The notes under the pieces were generated by a model. It worked only from the letters and a program-made list of their open reading frames with translations, was not told the origin of the DNA and searched no databases. The translations under genes were made by a program, and so were the position numbers. 64,000 nucleotides of DNA from Sclerodactyla briareus (taxonomy: Eukaryota; Echinodermata; Holothuroidea; Dendrochirotida; Sclerodactylidae). How positions within the stretch are numbered: position 1 is the stretch's first letter; every line of letters begins with the position of its first letter. Location of the stretch: positions 186,001-250,000 of the forward strand of contig JAODTK010001432.1 of NCBI GenBank assembly GCA_026419785.1, in the 5' to 3' direction. This document shows positions 1 to 10,849 of this stretch, one piece after another.

Positions 1-740
1 TTACCTCAAGATTCTCTCCACTGTGTCTATATCTGAGTAGTCCAACTTCAGTTCAGTGGCGGCGGAAGCTACGAATTGGGGGGGGGGGGGGACGCAACAA
101 ACCTTGCGATGATTGTTGTGTGTTAGTTACTATCTAAGAGCTAAGCGGAGCGCCACCATTGGTTGGCGCGGAATCGTACCTAAAAAATTTTTGGTTTTTA
201 TCAACCTCCCAGATGGCCGGAAACGGCACTTCTTCCTGAGCGTTGTGAACTATTTGTACCCAGACATAAAACTGGGACATGTCTGTTAACTCGTAGTTAT
301 TAATAAATTATGTATGAGAAGGATAAGCATATCAATGGGCTTGGAGACATCCAATTCTCCGCTTGAGGGAAGAGCCCTGAAAAGGAATGTCACACCTTCG
401 CACCCCCCCCGCCCCCCATCTAAGAAATCGATTTCCGTCCTCATTACGGTGAATTTCCCAGTGCCATGATCGGAATGGTAATTTGTTGCTCACGCAGGCA
501 GCCCCTTCCCGCCCCCAGTTGGCCATCCACTGTGGTCACGTTTTAGCGTATCGGACTTCATCTGTTAGGGGTTTAGGTCGACTCCGTAGGTGGGACGAAC
601 CAAACACTGGAAAGCTTAAATGTTTTTGGTATCCCGTCGAATGTCAATAGTTGACCAACTAGTGCAACAGTAGTACGTACTTTTAGCAGAACCCAAAAAG
701 TGGTACAATTGTGTCCTTTTAAACCTACGATAATGTAAAC
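1..740 (+). repeat. Poly-G/poly-C repeat element, copy 1 (cut by window start)
   Basis: Landmarks in order are a GGCGGAAGCTACGAATT start, a G14 tract at 78-91, the palindrome GCGCCACCATTGGTTGGCGC near 150, TGGGACATGTCTGT, a C-rich tract near 400 and AATAGTTGACCAACT near 650. The same order recurs at 1979-2755. No coding potential is recognised. Confidence 0.75.
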
Positions 741-1077
741 ACACCACTCTCACAAAATTAATGGGAAGGGCTGTGGGCAACAAATTGGGTTTAAGTTAAA
801 ATCTAATCACACTATGCAAAAGAAATTGTATCTCCGGCTAGCCTAGCCCGTGGCAGGCTTCATCCCCCCACCAAGTTTCAAACCTGATCGCATATATCGG
901 TTCGAAGTTACGAATGAACGTGGCCGAACAGACCGTACGAACGAACGAACTAACGGACGAACGAAACGACGACGGAGGAAGGACGGACGACTGACGGACA
1001 CGAGACATGACTACTTGTAGAGCTGCTTACCCGCAGATAAAAAACTAATGTATCAATTAGGCAAGGTTTATGGAACG

Positions 1078-1960
1078 CCGAATGCGCCAAAAAATTATGC
1101 CTTCCTTTACTCGTTCTCATACGTTAATCTTAAGCGGCATAACGACCTATAAGTCATTATTCCTCCTATGTTCCGAGCCACATAATGAGAAAATTTGCTC
1201 TTTTTTTAAATCGCCCAATAAAATCGTTGGAAACGAAAAATGAAGCGCCGTTTGCGCCCAAATTCACGGCAAGTCAGTAATTACCCGTCAGTTTTCTCAG
1301 TGTCCGTAATAATGAGTTCCTTGGTCATTATTGCACCGTCTCATGCTGTAATACCGACTTCTTTTCTCATTAATCGTCTATTTTCGGAGGGCATTATAAT
1401 GACTTAGTTGCTCGTTTATCCCGCCATATCCCCTTTTCATCATAATGACTTAGGTGGTCCTTATTCCTCCTCTCTCAATTCATAATAATGATTTAGTTCC
1501 TCGTTATTCTGCCAATTACCGATTCAAAAAAATGACTTAACTACTACTCATTATTCCGCCTGTCTCGATCCATGATAATGACTCGATACTCATTATGGTC
1601 CTTGGAACGTGGACAGCACAATGAGTTCTAGGTCGTTAGTCCGCTTACGCGTGTCGGCAGAAGTGTGAGCTGCATAATGACTAGAAGTGAAGTCCTTATT
1701 GCACGTAACATTGGCGGCCCTTCCCAAGAATAGTTGGCGCTCTCCAAAATAAAGCGCTCGCCCGGGACTCCGAGTTGCCAGTTTGATGTTTTCGCTGCCC
1801 AAGACTGAACATTTGCGTTTCGTTTGGAATTTTGGATGGAAAATTTTGAAGGAAACGCAAAAACACAATTGGCTTTTATTTGGAGTGTTTCTTTGCTGTT
1901 TCATCCGAGCAGTAATTGTCATTCCATTCGTTGTCGATCTGCTATCATACTGGCTTTCGG
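1078..1960 (+). repeat. Left arm of a large inverted repeat with CATAATGA units
   Basis: This arm matches the reverse complement of 3970-4805. Anchors are GAACGCCGAATGCGCC (1075-1090) against its complement near 4795-4812, CTTAAGCGG near 1131, and the segment 1776-1960 (GTTGCCAGTTTGATG, TGGAAAATTTTGAAGGAAAC, GTTGTCGATCTGC). Positions 1130-1700 contain about eight degenerate units built on CATAATGACTTAG followed by TCGTTATTCCGCC. No gene was recognised. Confidence 0.75.
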
Positions 1961-1978
1961 TTGGCTTCCTGTAGACCC

Positions 1979-2755
1979 AGTTACCCCTCAAGATCTCCTC
2001 CACGTGTTGAATCTGATGTATCATAACTTCAGTGCGGCGGAACCTACGAATTTGGGGGGGGGGGGACGCAACAAAACTTGCGATGATTTGGTGTGTTGTG
2101 GTACTATCTACGCGGAGCCCAACCACTTGGTTTGGCGCGATCGTACCTAAAAATTTTGGGTTTTTTTAAATCACCGCAACACCTCCAGATGGGGCCTGAA
2201 ACTGCACTTCCCTGAGCGTTGTGAACTATTTGTCACCCAGTCATAAACTGGGACATGTCTGTAAACTCGTAGTTATTAATAAAAATGTATGTATAAGAAT
2301 TATAATGCTATCGATGGGCTGGAGACAAGAAATTTCGCTGAGGAGAGCCCGGGAAAAGGGAGTCACACCTTCGCACCCCCCCCCCCCATCTAAGAAAAGC
2401 GATTTCGTCGTCATAACGGTGAATTTCCCGGCAGTGCCATGACGAGAACTGAGTAATTAATGTTGTGCTCCACTCAAAGGCAGCCCCTTTCTTCCCGCCC
2501 CCATTCTGCCATCCTAACTGTGGGCACGATGGTTAGCGGAATCGGCCTTGCTTCTGTTAGGGGTTTAGGTCGACCCCCCCCCCTTTCCCGTAGGTCATGG
2601 GGACGAAACCAAACAACTGGAAAGATATTAACCATGTTTTTTGGTTCCACCCCCCCCTCGAATTTTACAATAGTTGACCACTGAAGTGCAAAAATTATTA
2701 CGTACGTTTAGAAGACAAACCAAAGTGGGACAAATTGGTGTCTTTAAACCTACTT
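1979..2755 (+). repeat. Poly-G/poly-C repeat element, copy 2
   Basis: Directly oriented copy of the element at 1-740. It has the GCGGCGGAACCTACGAATTT start, a G12 tract at 2054-2065, the degraded GCGCC/GGCGC palindrome, CTGGGACATGTCTGT, C-runs near 2380 and 2575, and ATAGTTGACCA near 2670. Differences from copy 1 are mostly one-base indels. It lies inside the foldback structure whose arms are at 1078-1960 and 3970-4805. Confidence 0.75.
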
Positions 2756-2767
2756 ATAATTTATAAA

Positions 2768-3200
2768 ATAAACGAAATCGATTTTCTTAGATAGTGGGGG
2801 GGGCGGAGGGTGCGAAGTGTGACAATCCCTTTCCCCGAGATCTCCCTCAGCGGGAATTGTCTGTCTCCAGCCATTGATATGCATTATCATTTTTTCACAC
2901 ATACATTTTATTAAAAACCATGATTTTGCAGACATGACCCCCGTTTTATGAATGGGGGTACAAATAGCTCACAACGCTCAGAAGTGCCGTTTCCCCGGCC
3001 ATCTGGGAGGTTGTAAACCACAAAATTTCCTGGTACGATCTCGCCAACCAATGGTGGCGCTCCGCTCAGTAGTAACACAAAACAATTCCTCACCAGTTTT
3101 GTCTGGCGGCCCCCCCCCCCCAAATTTGTAGCCTGCTTCCGCCGCCCTGAGGTGACTACCTCATATTCAGACATGGAGAGAATCATGAGGGACTGGGTCT
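2768..3200 (-). repeat. Poly-G/poly-C repeat element, copy 3 (inverted, partial)
   Basis: Reverse-oriented copy containing AAATCGATTTTCTTAG, a G-run, the CCAACCAATGGTGGCGCTCCGC palindrome region near 3045 and CAAATTTGTAGCCTGCTTCC. It faces copy 2 across a few bases, forming a smaller hairpin within the larger foldback. Confidence 0.72.
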
Positions 3201-3970
3201 CCAGGAAGCCATACGAGTAGACCGCTTAAAGCACACTTAGGAGAATCCTTTCCCCTAAAATAGAGGGGGGCTATCGCTCTTAAGTTATATATCCACGGTC
3301 GAATATCACCAAAATATCGTCTGCAGGACTTCGTTTACGAATCCCAGAAAATTGGGATTTTGCTCATTACTATTCATGTGACGTCGATGTCAGTCATCAC
3401 AGTAGAAGCACACGGCGTTGATATTGAAGGGAGCAACCCGAATAGATTCCGCGGAAAATCGCCACATATTTAGGTCCTTAATTTTTTTCGAAGACTTTCA
3501 ATAACCTGTTACAACACGGAAAATGAACTTTATCGAAAATGATGTATTTGAAGCCTAAAATTGACCGAAGCCTGTTCGGCCTATGCGCAAAGGCGTATTG
3601 GCGGCTTGTTGTGTTCGCCGCATCGTTCAGAGAATATGACATCCTTCATTGGGCAAATAAAAAATAATACATCTAACATTATGCCAAAACTTGGTCGTGG
3701 TTGTCTAAACGATTCTAAATCAGACCAATTGAGTAATTTTCCTGCAGACATGGCCGTTTCTTTCCCGTAATCTAGTAAGAGAGAGAATGTTCCGATTGCG
3801 CAATCACGGTTAACGTCGCACCGCCCCTATTACCACGCCCATGATTCAGGCTCCGCCAGCGACCGGAACGAAGTCGCCCAGGCGTTTTTTTAGGCAAATT
3901 ACCGATTGGTTGAAGGGCCGCCCTGCACATGTATGAATGAGGCTGATACGAGGTGCACAAAGGCAAACGC
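3200..3970. other. Interior of the foldback, no gene recognised
   Basis: A/T-rich sequence between the inverted poly-G/poly-C element copy and the right arm. Short open frames only; none is recognised. Confidence 0.5.
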
Positions 3971-4805
3971 CTGTTTCACAGGCTTTTGTTCTATACCGAA
4001 GCAAATCGACAACGGATGGGAAATGAAAGTTCCAAGTGCTTCGGGATGAATAGCAAGAAACACTCAAATGAAGCCTAAATTGTGAGTTTTTTCGTTTCCC
4101 TTCAAATTTTTCCACCAAATTCCACACGAGACCAATTTTCCATTCCTGGGCAGCGAAACACCAACTGGCAACCCCTATTGGAAAATTGACAGTGAAAAAA
4201 AATCTCTCCAGTCCTCTTTCCATTCCCGGGAGAGCGCTTCAAGTTTGGAAGAGCGCCAACTAATCTTGGAAGTGCGCATAAGGACTTACGTACTAGCCAT
4301 TATGCAGCTCACACTTCTACCGACCCGCGTAAGCGGACTAACGACCTAGAACTCATCATGCTGTCTACGTTCCAGGCCACATAATGAAGAAATCGAGTCA
4401 TTATTTGGATCGAGGACGGGGTAAATAATGAGTAATTGAGCGAGGGAATAAGGACCAGTTTAAGTCATTATGTGAAAAAAACGGGGATAGGCGGGTAACG
4501 AGCAGCGAAGTCATTTTATGCCCTCCGAAATAGACGAATATGAGAAAAGAGCGTTATTACGGCATGAGACGTCGCAATAAGGACTGAGGAAAATCATTAT
4601 ACGGCACTGAAACTGACGGGTATACCCATGGACTTGCCTTAATTTTGGCGCAAACGGCGATCATTTGCGTCCAACGATTTTATAGCGATAAAACGAGTAA
4701 TTTCTCATATGTGGCTTGGAACAGAGGTGGAATAATGACTCCTAGGAGTATTCCGCTTAAGATTAAAGTATCAGAACGAGTAAAGCCACATAATTTTTGG
4801 GCATT
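3970..4805 (-). repeat. Right arm of the large inverted repeat
   Basis: Inverted counterpart of 1078-1960, with ACATAATGA, AAGTCATTA and GGCGGGTAACGAG units at 4290-4790 and the non-repetitive inner part at 3985-4230. The two arms enclose about 2 kb that holds two copies of the poly-G/poly-C element. The whole has the shape of a foldback-type transposon with later insertions. I could not define a target duplication. Confidence 0.72.
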
Positions 4806-4811
4806 CGGCGT

Positions 4812-7020
4812 TACATAAAGGTTGTCTATCATGTCAAAAAAATAGAGCATGTGTGGGTTGTAAGAGGCCTACAATCAGACAATACAGTTCGACTCCGAAT
4901 TGTTGCCCTATACACTATATACAATCGGTCTCGTCTCGCCCTGTGTCTCGTCTCGAAGTTGTGCTCTTGGTCCAGGGTTAGAGAGACTGTACAGCGAGAT
5001 ATCCTCAGCTCCAGGAGATTCCTGAAGTTCTAATTGAATACGCTCGAGGCAAATAGGCACGCACCTGTCACGAGACCTATGCGACGCCAGGGCAGTTCGC
5101 AATCATTGCAATTCCCACGTTTTAGTGGGTCATCATAGAGTGTTTGTCTTGTATAGGTTTCCGATCCGTTTCGCGTTCTCGGGCCAGAATACTCCATGTT
5201 TTGGTACGTTATCGAGTGTACTCCTCATGTCACGAATCCTCGATTTGTTGGCCAAACAACGAATGGCAAAAACTATGGCGAAGTACGGCCGGGGCATCCG
5301 AACTGTCGCCGAGCATTCAATGACACCCTAATCGTTAGTCGGGGCGCATGGGGATAGTATTTATTTGTTTGTTGCGCGTCGTGCAAGCGCGCAAAAACAT
5401 CTCTCTCTCTCTTCAGAAGATGCTTGTGGAGGTATATGCGCCATTCACTTCTCCCACTTCCCTTGGGACCGCCAAACGGCAAGAGGGTGTGAGCGAAAGT
5501 TAGTACTCTGTAGACCAAATCGGTATCAATTAACACTCGCAGACTGGTGAATATTCAACACATTTCGGCCCACGTTACTAGATGCGTCCAGCTTGGGTTA
5601 TAAGCTTGAACCAACATGGCAGCATTGGCTGCCCATGGTCGCCCAGGTAATTCAGGCCTCATAGTACCAATCAGTGGGCCCACTCCCACTCCCTCACCCC
5701 AACCAGCCATCTTCTCTCTTCTCTCCAACAAATAATTTACGAAAAGACCCATGTACCCAGGAGCACCAAACGTTTTTTTTAAAACTAAGAAAGTGTGTTA
5801 GAAAAAGGTTCCTAAAACCACTTTCAGGTTTAAGAAAACGTTTGTGGTTACCGGGGGAAGGTAAAGGTTCATCACTCTTACGTCCATTCTGGCAAACGAG
5901 AAGGCTACAAATTCTATGAACATAATGCTGGCTTCCAGACAAAAAAAAGTTTCCTATATTCAGTCAAAAGAACCAGGCAGATTTACCAATGCGCGACTTG
6001 TATACAACGTTTTACGGTTAGCCATAGCCGATAGTTTGTTCCAGGTGGGGTATGAACATTGAGATATGACAGTGGCACTTAATTCCCTATCATCGGTATA
6101 GAGCGGTGCAATATAAACTGCTAAATGCCACGATTCAAGACCTGATAACCAGAGAATGTCGCCCACCAGGACCATATTCTTCTGAGAAAGGTAATGGTTA
6201 GAACAAATCAGCACTGTTTTAAAGTTGTAGGTTTGAGAACTTCACAGAGGTGAATGGCGGATCTTGCCACAAGGCAAGGAGTTGTAGCAGTCAGAGTCTG
6301 CAGCCGAAGGATTAATGAGTAAGAAACGTCCCGGCTGGTGCAAGAATACAAATCCTTTGATAATCAGTAGCGGATACAGAGGGGGGTCCAGGGAGTCCGG
6401 ACCGCACCCTGTTATGTTCAGAGTTTCTGAAAAACCAGTGAAAACACTAATGCATTCTACAATAATGTGGATGTAGATGACTCCCGCAGGGTAGGACCCC
6501 CCCACAACCCCCACCCCCCACTCCACGCTAGTAAGGGCGGCGTAGGCGGGGGGAAAGAAGATGCTTGAAGCAACATACGAAGTGCTTACGTAAATTCAGA
6601 AAAATAACAGGATATAATATTTCAGGAACATTTTGAATTTTCGACGGTGGGAGCATGGTACCTTCTACATAGCAAATAGTTTACCGCCAGTTCTAGCACA
6701 ATTAATTGCGTCGACAGCAAGGCGATCGCCACGCTCAAATACAAACATCGACACGGAAGATCACTGGTCCATGGACGTTTCCTTAGGGACCTATCAACAT
6801 CTAAGAGAAGTCGTATAGCTAGAAAATACAAAGTAAGAGAAAAGTCATGTGTATAAGGAACCGTGCGAAACGTGTTCGCATGCATGCGTCATGGTGCAAC
6901 TGCGAGAACCAAAGTCGGGTAACCCTTTCCAGGCTCTACTTCGCTGTGGTCCCTGTTGAAGGGTACCTGGACAATAAGATTGTATAGTAGAGGCATAGCC
7001 CATACTAAATAGTGCAGCTA
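4812..7020. other. No recognisable gene
   Basis: Short open frames without family resemblance. There are TCTCGTCTCG-type runs near 4930, a small CTCTCTCTCT run near 5402 and a repeated TTTAAGAAA-type motif near 5790-5840. Nothing in it could be assigned. Confidence 0.4.
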
Positions 7021-7029
7021 TCGACCGTC

Positions 7030-7100
7030 TAGCTTAGCCACCGGGATTCGAACTCGCAATCCTCGATTACCAGTACGGCACCCAACTGGCGACTTATTCT
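7030..7100 (-). repeat. tRNA-like SINE head
   Basis: On the minus strand, GTCGCCAGTTGGGTGCCG resembles a polymerase III A box (D-arm) and GAGTTCGAATCCCGG matches a B box (T-arm), about 40 bases apart. The T stem pairs poorly and I see no clean acceptor stem, so a tRNA-derived SINE is more likely than a functional tRNA gene. Confidence 0.5.
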
Positions 7101-7105
7101 CCACC

Positions 7106-7790
7106 TAAAGCCGCGTGCCAAGCACGCGGGCGGGACGTGCGGGCGGGCGTTCTCTCGAATCGGTCAAGTAGCGATTTTTCGACCGCACCGCGTGCCGCGT
7201 GGTATTTCGTAATCGATTTCCGGGGATTCCTCTGCAATCTTGTAGCGCGGATATGGAGAGTAGAGGATAGTTTTAGGTTCAAATAATGTAATGTTCCAAA
7301 CAACATCATAACTGTTTCAACCTAGGGATGAGATTTATTACAGAATTGGCTCTTTTTTTAATGGCCAGACACCGATTTGAACACATTTTACTGTTTTAAA
7401 CCATGAATGTCACGTATTTGTTAATTGACTCTCCAAAACTCGTCAATTGTGAATTTTACTAGTGGGCCGTAATCGTTGACATCTATAACAATGGTTTTCA
7501 GAAAATGAACACCGGTGTTTAGGTTTGAACACTAGTATGCGTCCGGTGTTGAAAATAATAATATAGATAATAATATGAATTAATAATAATAATACAACAA
7601 CACTATTAATAACAATAATAATTAATAGTAGGCTACATCGGTTCTTATATAGGCATATACACACTAAAAAGCGAGTTGCGTGAACTCGAGAAAACGCCCG
7701 CCCGCCCGCCCGACTGTGAGGTGCGTGGAAGGAAACGAGTCGACAAAAGGCCCGCCCGCCCGCCCGCCCGGTGCAGGGAAACGCGCTTTA
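7106..7790. mobile_element. CpG-rich terminal-inverted-repeat element, copy A
   Basis: Ends are TAAAGCCGCGT at the left and ACGCGCTTTA at the right. Subterminal GCGGGCGGG arrays lie on the left (about 7125-7150) and CCCGCCCGCC arrays on the right (7697-7770). The interior carries CGTGGTATTTCGTAATCGAT, also present in the copy at 30344-31048, and an A/T-rich TAATAATAATA stretch. No transposase reading frame is seen, so it is probably a MITE. Confidence 0.68.
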
Positions 7791-8269
7791 TGTACTGTAG
7801 AACATGATGGTGCCACTGGCCAAAAATTGCAGGAAAAACGCATAATTTCTGACGTCATGGGAAAGCCGAATTTCAAGTTTGTAAATCGGTGCTACTGCAA
7901 TTGAATATCCTTCAAGGAATTTTAGTCCATTTTTGACACTACTGGAGCCGGAGAGAGATGTTCTGGAAAATGCTTCCAGAAGAAGTAGGGAACATTTTTT
8001 CCGAGAGAATTGCCGTTGGACATGAAAATTTCTGAAACATAATCCAATGTGTAGATGAATTTGACATAGTCAAAAGGCTCGGTAGTGCAACCTGGGGGAA
8101 ACCAAAACAAAGAACTTTCACGTACGTGCTAACTTTGTTGCCGCTCCAGTTGATACTCTATCGAGTTTGACCACTCCCTTTCAAAAATCCTGGCATCCGC
8201 CTTGTGAATAAAGCCCCAAAGGTATTTGACTGTCCCTTCAATAGCGTAATTATTGTGGTCCAATCGAGA

Positions 8270-8790
8270 GAGAAAACCTCTTAAACTGTAGAGGATTAAA
8301 GCATTTGTACAGATAAGTTGACAATTCCATTGAAAACAGGGGACAAAAACCAAGAAACCGATGAATACCGCAATAACTTTAATGAATAGCCCTAATGATG
8401 TAATGGATGATTGAAGGTATCCAGAATTCCTGTCATTTGAGACTGTTTTCAGCTGGCTTGGGAAAATTCGTTTGTATGAAAAACCCCACTTGTCATTAGA
8501 TTTCCCCATTTTGTTTGGGTTGAAAAAGTGACTCTAGTTCAATTACAGATACGCTCTCTCGATTAATATCCTCCCATTACAGGAGTTTGCTCATAATTAA
8601 GTAGTGGAGATTTATTTCCCATATACTGTGTCTTATCTGGTGACCATTGATGGTTTTTGTCTAATTTTGAATGCATCAGTTTTGAGTGTACCAACTGTAA
8701 CGTGAGTCACGTAATCAACTGATCAACTGTGATATTTCAATTAGATCTGATATTCGTTTCCATTTTCGCAATCGGTTTTTTTCATTCCCA
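8270..8790. repeat. Duplicated module Y, copy A
   Basis: Matches 23110-23555 in direct orientation. Shared anchors are CTGTAGAGGATTAAAGCAT, CTGTTTTCAGCTGG, TTGATGGTTTTTGTCTAATT and ATATTCGTTTCCATTTT. Differences are mainly short indels. No gene recognised. Confidence 0.75.
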
Positions 8791-8934
8791 TATGAACATG
8801 GTCACTTTGTATCATGATTATTTTCGGTGTGTATAGTTTTTTTTGGGTACAAATATTATTAGAACAAGTGATTATTTTTCTTGTTCTTTTCACGTATCGT
8901 GAGTCACGCTGTAACTCACCAAATAAAATGTGCT

Positions 8935-9800
8935 ATGCAATCTAGTAATTGTCTCACATTGCAATTCCAAGTATCTGCCGCCATGTTCCAAAGTGAAGAA
9001 TAACATTAGATTGATACAATGCTCAACCTGGTGTTATTTATAGCGACATTTGTTTTCTAAAATTGGCTGAATGGTAACGTTAGTCACACAACAGTGGAAT
9101 TGCCCAGCGTAGAGTTTTTATTATATTTCCAATAGTAAATAGGTCATCAACCCCTATATAATGACTGATATCCCAAAAACCTCATACCTACCACAGCCCA
9201 GATAACCATGAACGCCAGTATCAAGGTCATCCCAACTGATCTGTAGGAGAAGAACCTTTTGATTTGTCCATAATTACTACGCCTTTACTCACTTTGACAG
9301 GTTAAGATGTCACATGGGTCGTGAACATGTGTCCAAGTTTGGTCAACATATAGCATGTCAGCTGAGGAACTTTACCTCCCAACGGAAAGGACGGCAGGTC
9401 CATGCAGACAGACGATAAATAGACAGATATCACTGTGGCGGATCTGATAGCTCGATACCCGTAGCTGGTTGAGCACTGAAACACCTCTCCTACACCAGAA
9501 AACGAAAAAAAAAAAAAAAAAAACAGTAGTGGATTCTGACTCTGGTACCCCCATGAAGAAAGCTACATACTAAACTTTGACGATGACCGAGCATTCTGGA
9601 TTATCCTGTTACCGAGCATTTTCAAATTGACCTATATTGCTTTTGACTAGCCCAAAACATGGGAGTCATGTACACATTATGGGAAACACATACTCAATAT
9701 GATTTTTCGGTTCATCCATCCAGGTGAAGTTGACAAGCTAGACGTCACACAATAAATACACCACAATCATACGTAGTGGGGAAGCAGAGATCTTCTGCGG
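8935..9800. repeat. Duplicated module Z, copy A
   Basis: Matches 27430-28330 directly, from TCTAGTAATTGTCTCACATT through TCACATGGGTCG, the A-run near 9508 and GACGTCACACAATAAATAC. It contains ATAGCTCGATACCCGTAGCTG with inverted GGTTGAGC near 9450, a small hairpin that recurs at the ends of other repeats here. Confidence 0.75.
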
Positions 9801-9952
9801 AATGAAAAACGGGACCTGTTGGAACTAGAGCTGATATTTCACCAAGCCCTTAATGTGAGAGTGCAAGGATTCACACAATGTATATTCTGGGGCAATAGAA
9901 TTGATTGGAGGATTCCAAAAAAACTTTCAGCATACATCATACGAGAATCCCG

Positions 9953-10040
9953 GAAAAGTCTCTGACCCTATATAAACGGAAGTTACTATATCTGGTGGTA
10001 TTGCCGAGTCTACGGTAGGTGATAGATATGTTGTTCCAAT
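9953..10040. repeat. Short duplicated module W, copy A
   Basis: Shares TATATCTGGTGGTATTGCCG and AGTCTACGGTAGGTGAT with 31147-31235, after a common GAAAAGTCTCTGA. It is nearly identical over about 45 bp, much closer than the surrounding modules. Confidence 0.75.
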
Positions 10041-10849
10041 AGTAGGTATGTAAAATAGGGTTTGGCTCTATTTCACCCAAACACCCAAGGTCTCTATGAA
10101 AAATGACTTGGGTCACCCAAAGGTCCTCTCTGAAAATAACTTATCATGGGAATGGGGCTCAGGTCTGAACCATAAGCACTCGTGGTGAACAAGGCCTCGT
10201 GGATGTACCTATTGGTATCTAAAAGGAGAGAGGGATAACCTTGTTCAAATGTTGGACTAAAGACGAAATAACCTAACTTCTTAGAAAGTTAATAACCGTG
10301 CACGAACTTTTCCTTATCAATGAGTGCTTCTGTGTAGTTTTAAGGTTGTTTTTATTTATATTTTTAAGGACCGATACTTTTCACACCCTTTGCCTTCTTT
10401 GCATTATGAACATCATTTAAATCATTCAAATGAGTACTCGATACTGGAGGACCTTACATCATCTTCATTTCCCTTAAACAGTTTATAATTCGTTGACAGA
10501 ATTTGTTTTAGAGGTAGTTACAGTGTCATACAATACTATCTTTGCCATATCCGAGTATTTGCTTTAGTTTTAATTGCCAAAAAGGAGAATATCGTAGCTG
10601 TATATAATACATTAACATTGTCATTGTATTTTGTTTCAAGGTTGGGGTAGTAAAAAATCATACAATAACCACTTGCTAAGATCAAAAACCCATACCTACA
10701 GTTATTGGGTTATCCAATTTAGTGTTGTGATGCATGTGCACAGCACCAAGATCCATCGCAAATATTTAATGACTAGCATAAGTTGTTTTGCTTATTAGCT
10801 TGGCAATTGTAGATTCTTCACGCGATGTAACCAACTCAACACGGTCCTT

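Noticed and set aside
7030..7100. Functional tRNA gene
   Set aside because: A- and B-box-like sequences are present, but the T stem has mismatches and no matching acceptor stem was found.
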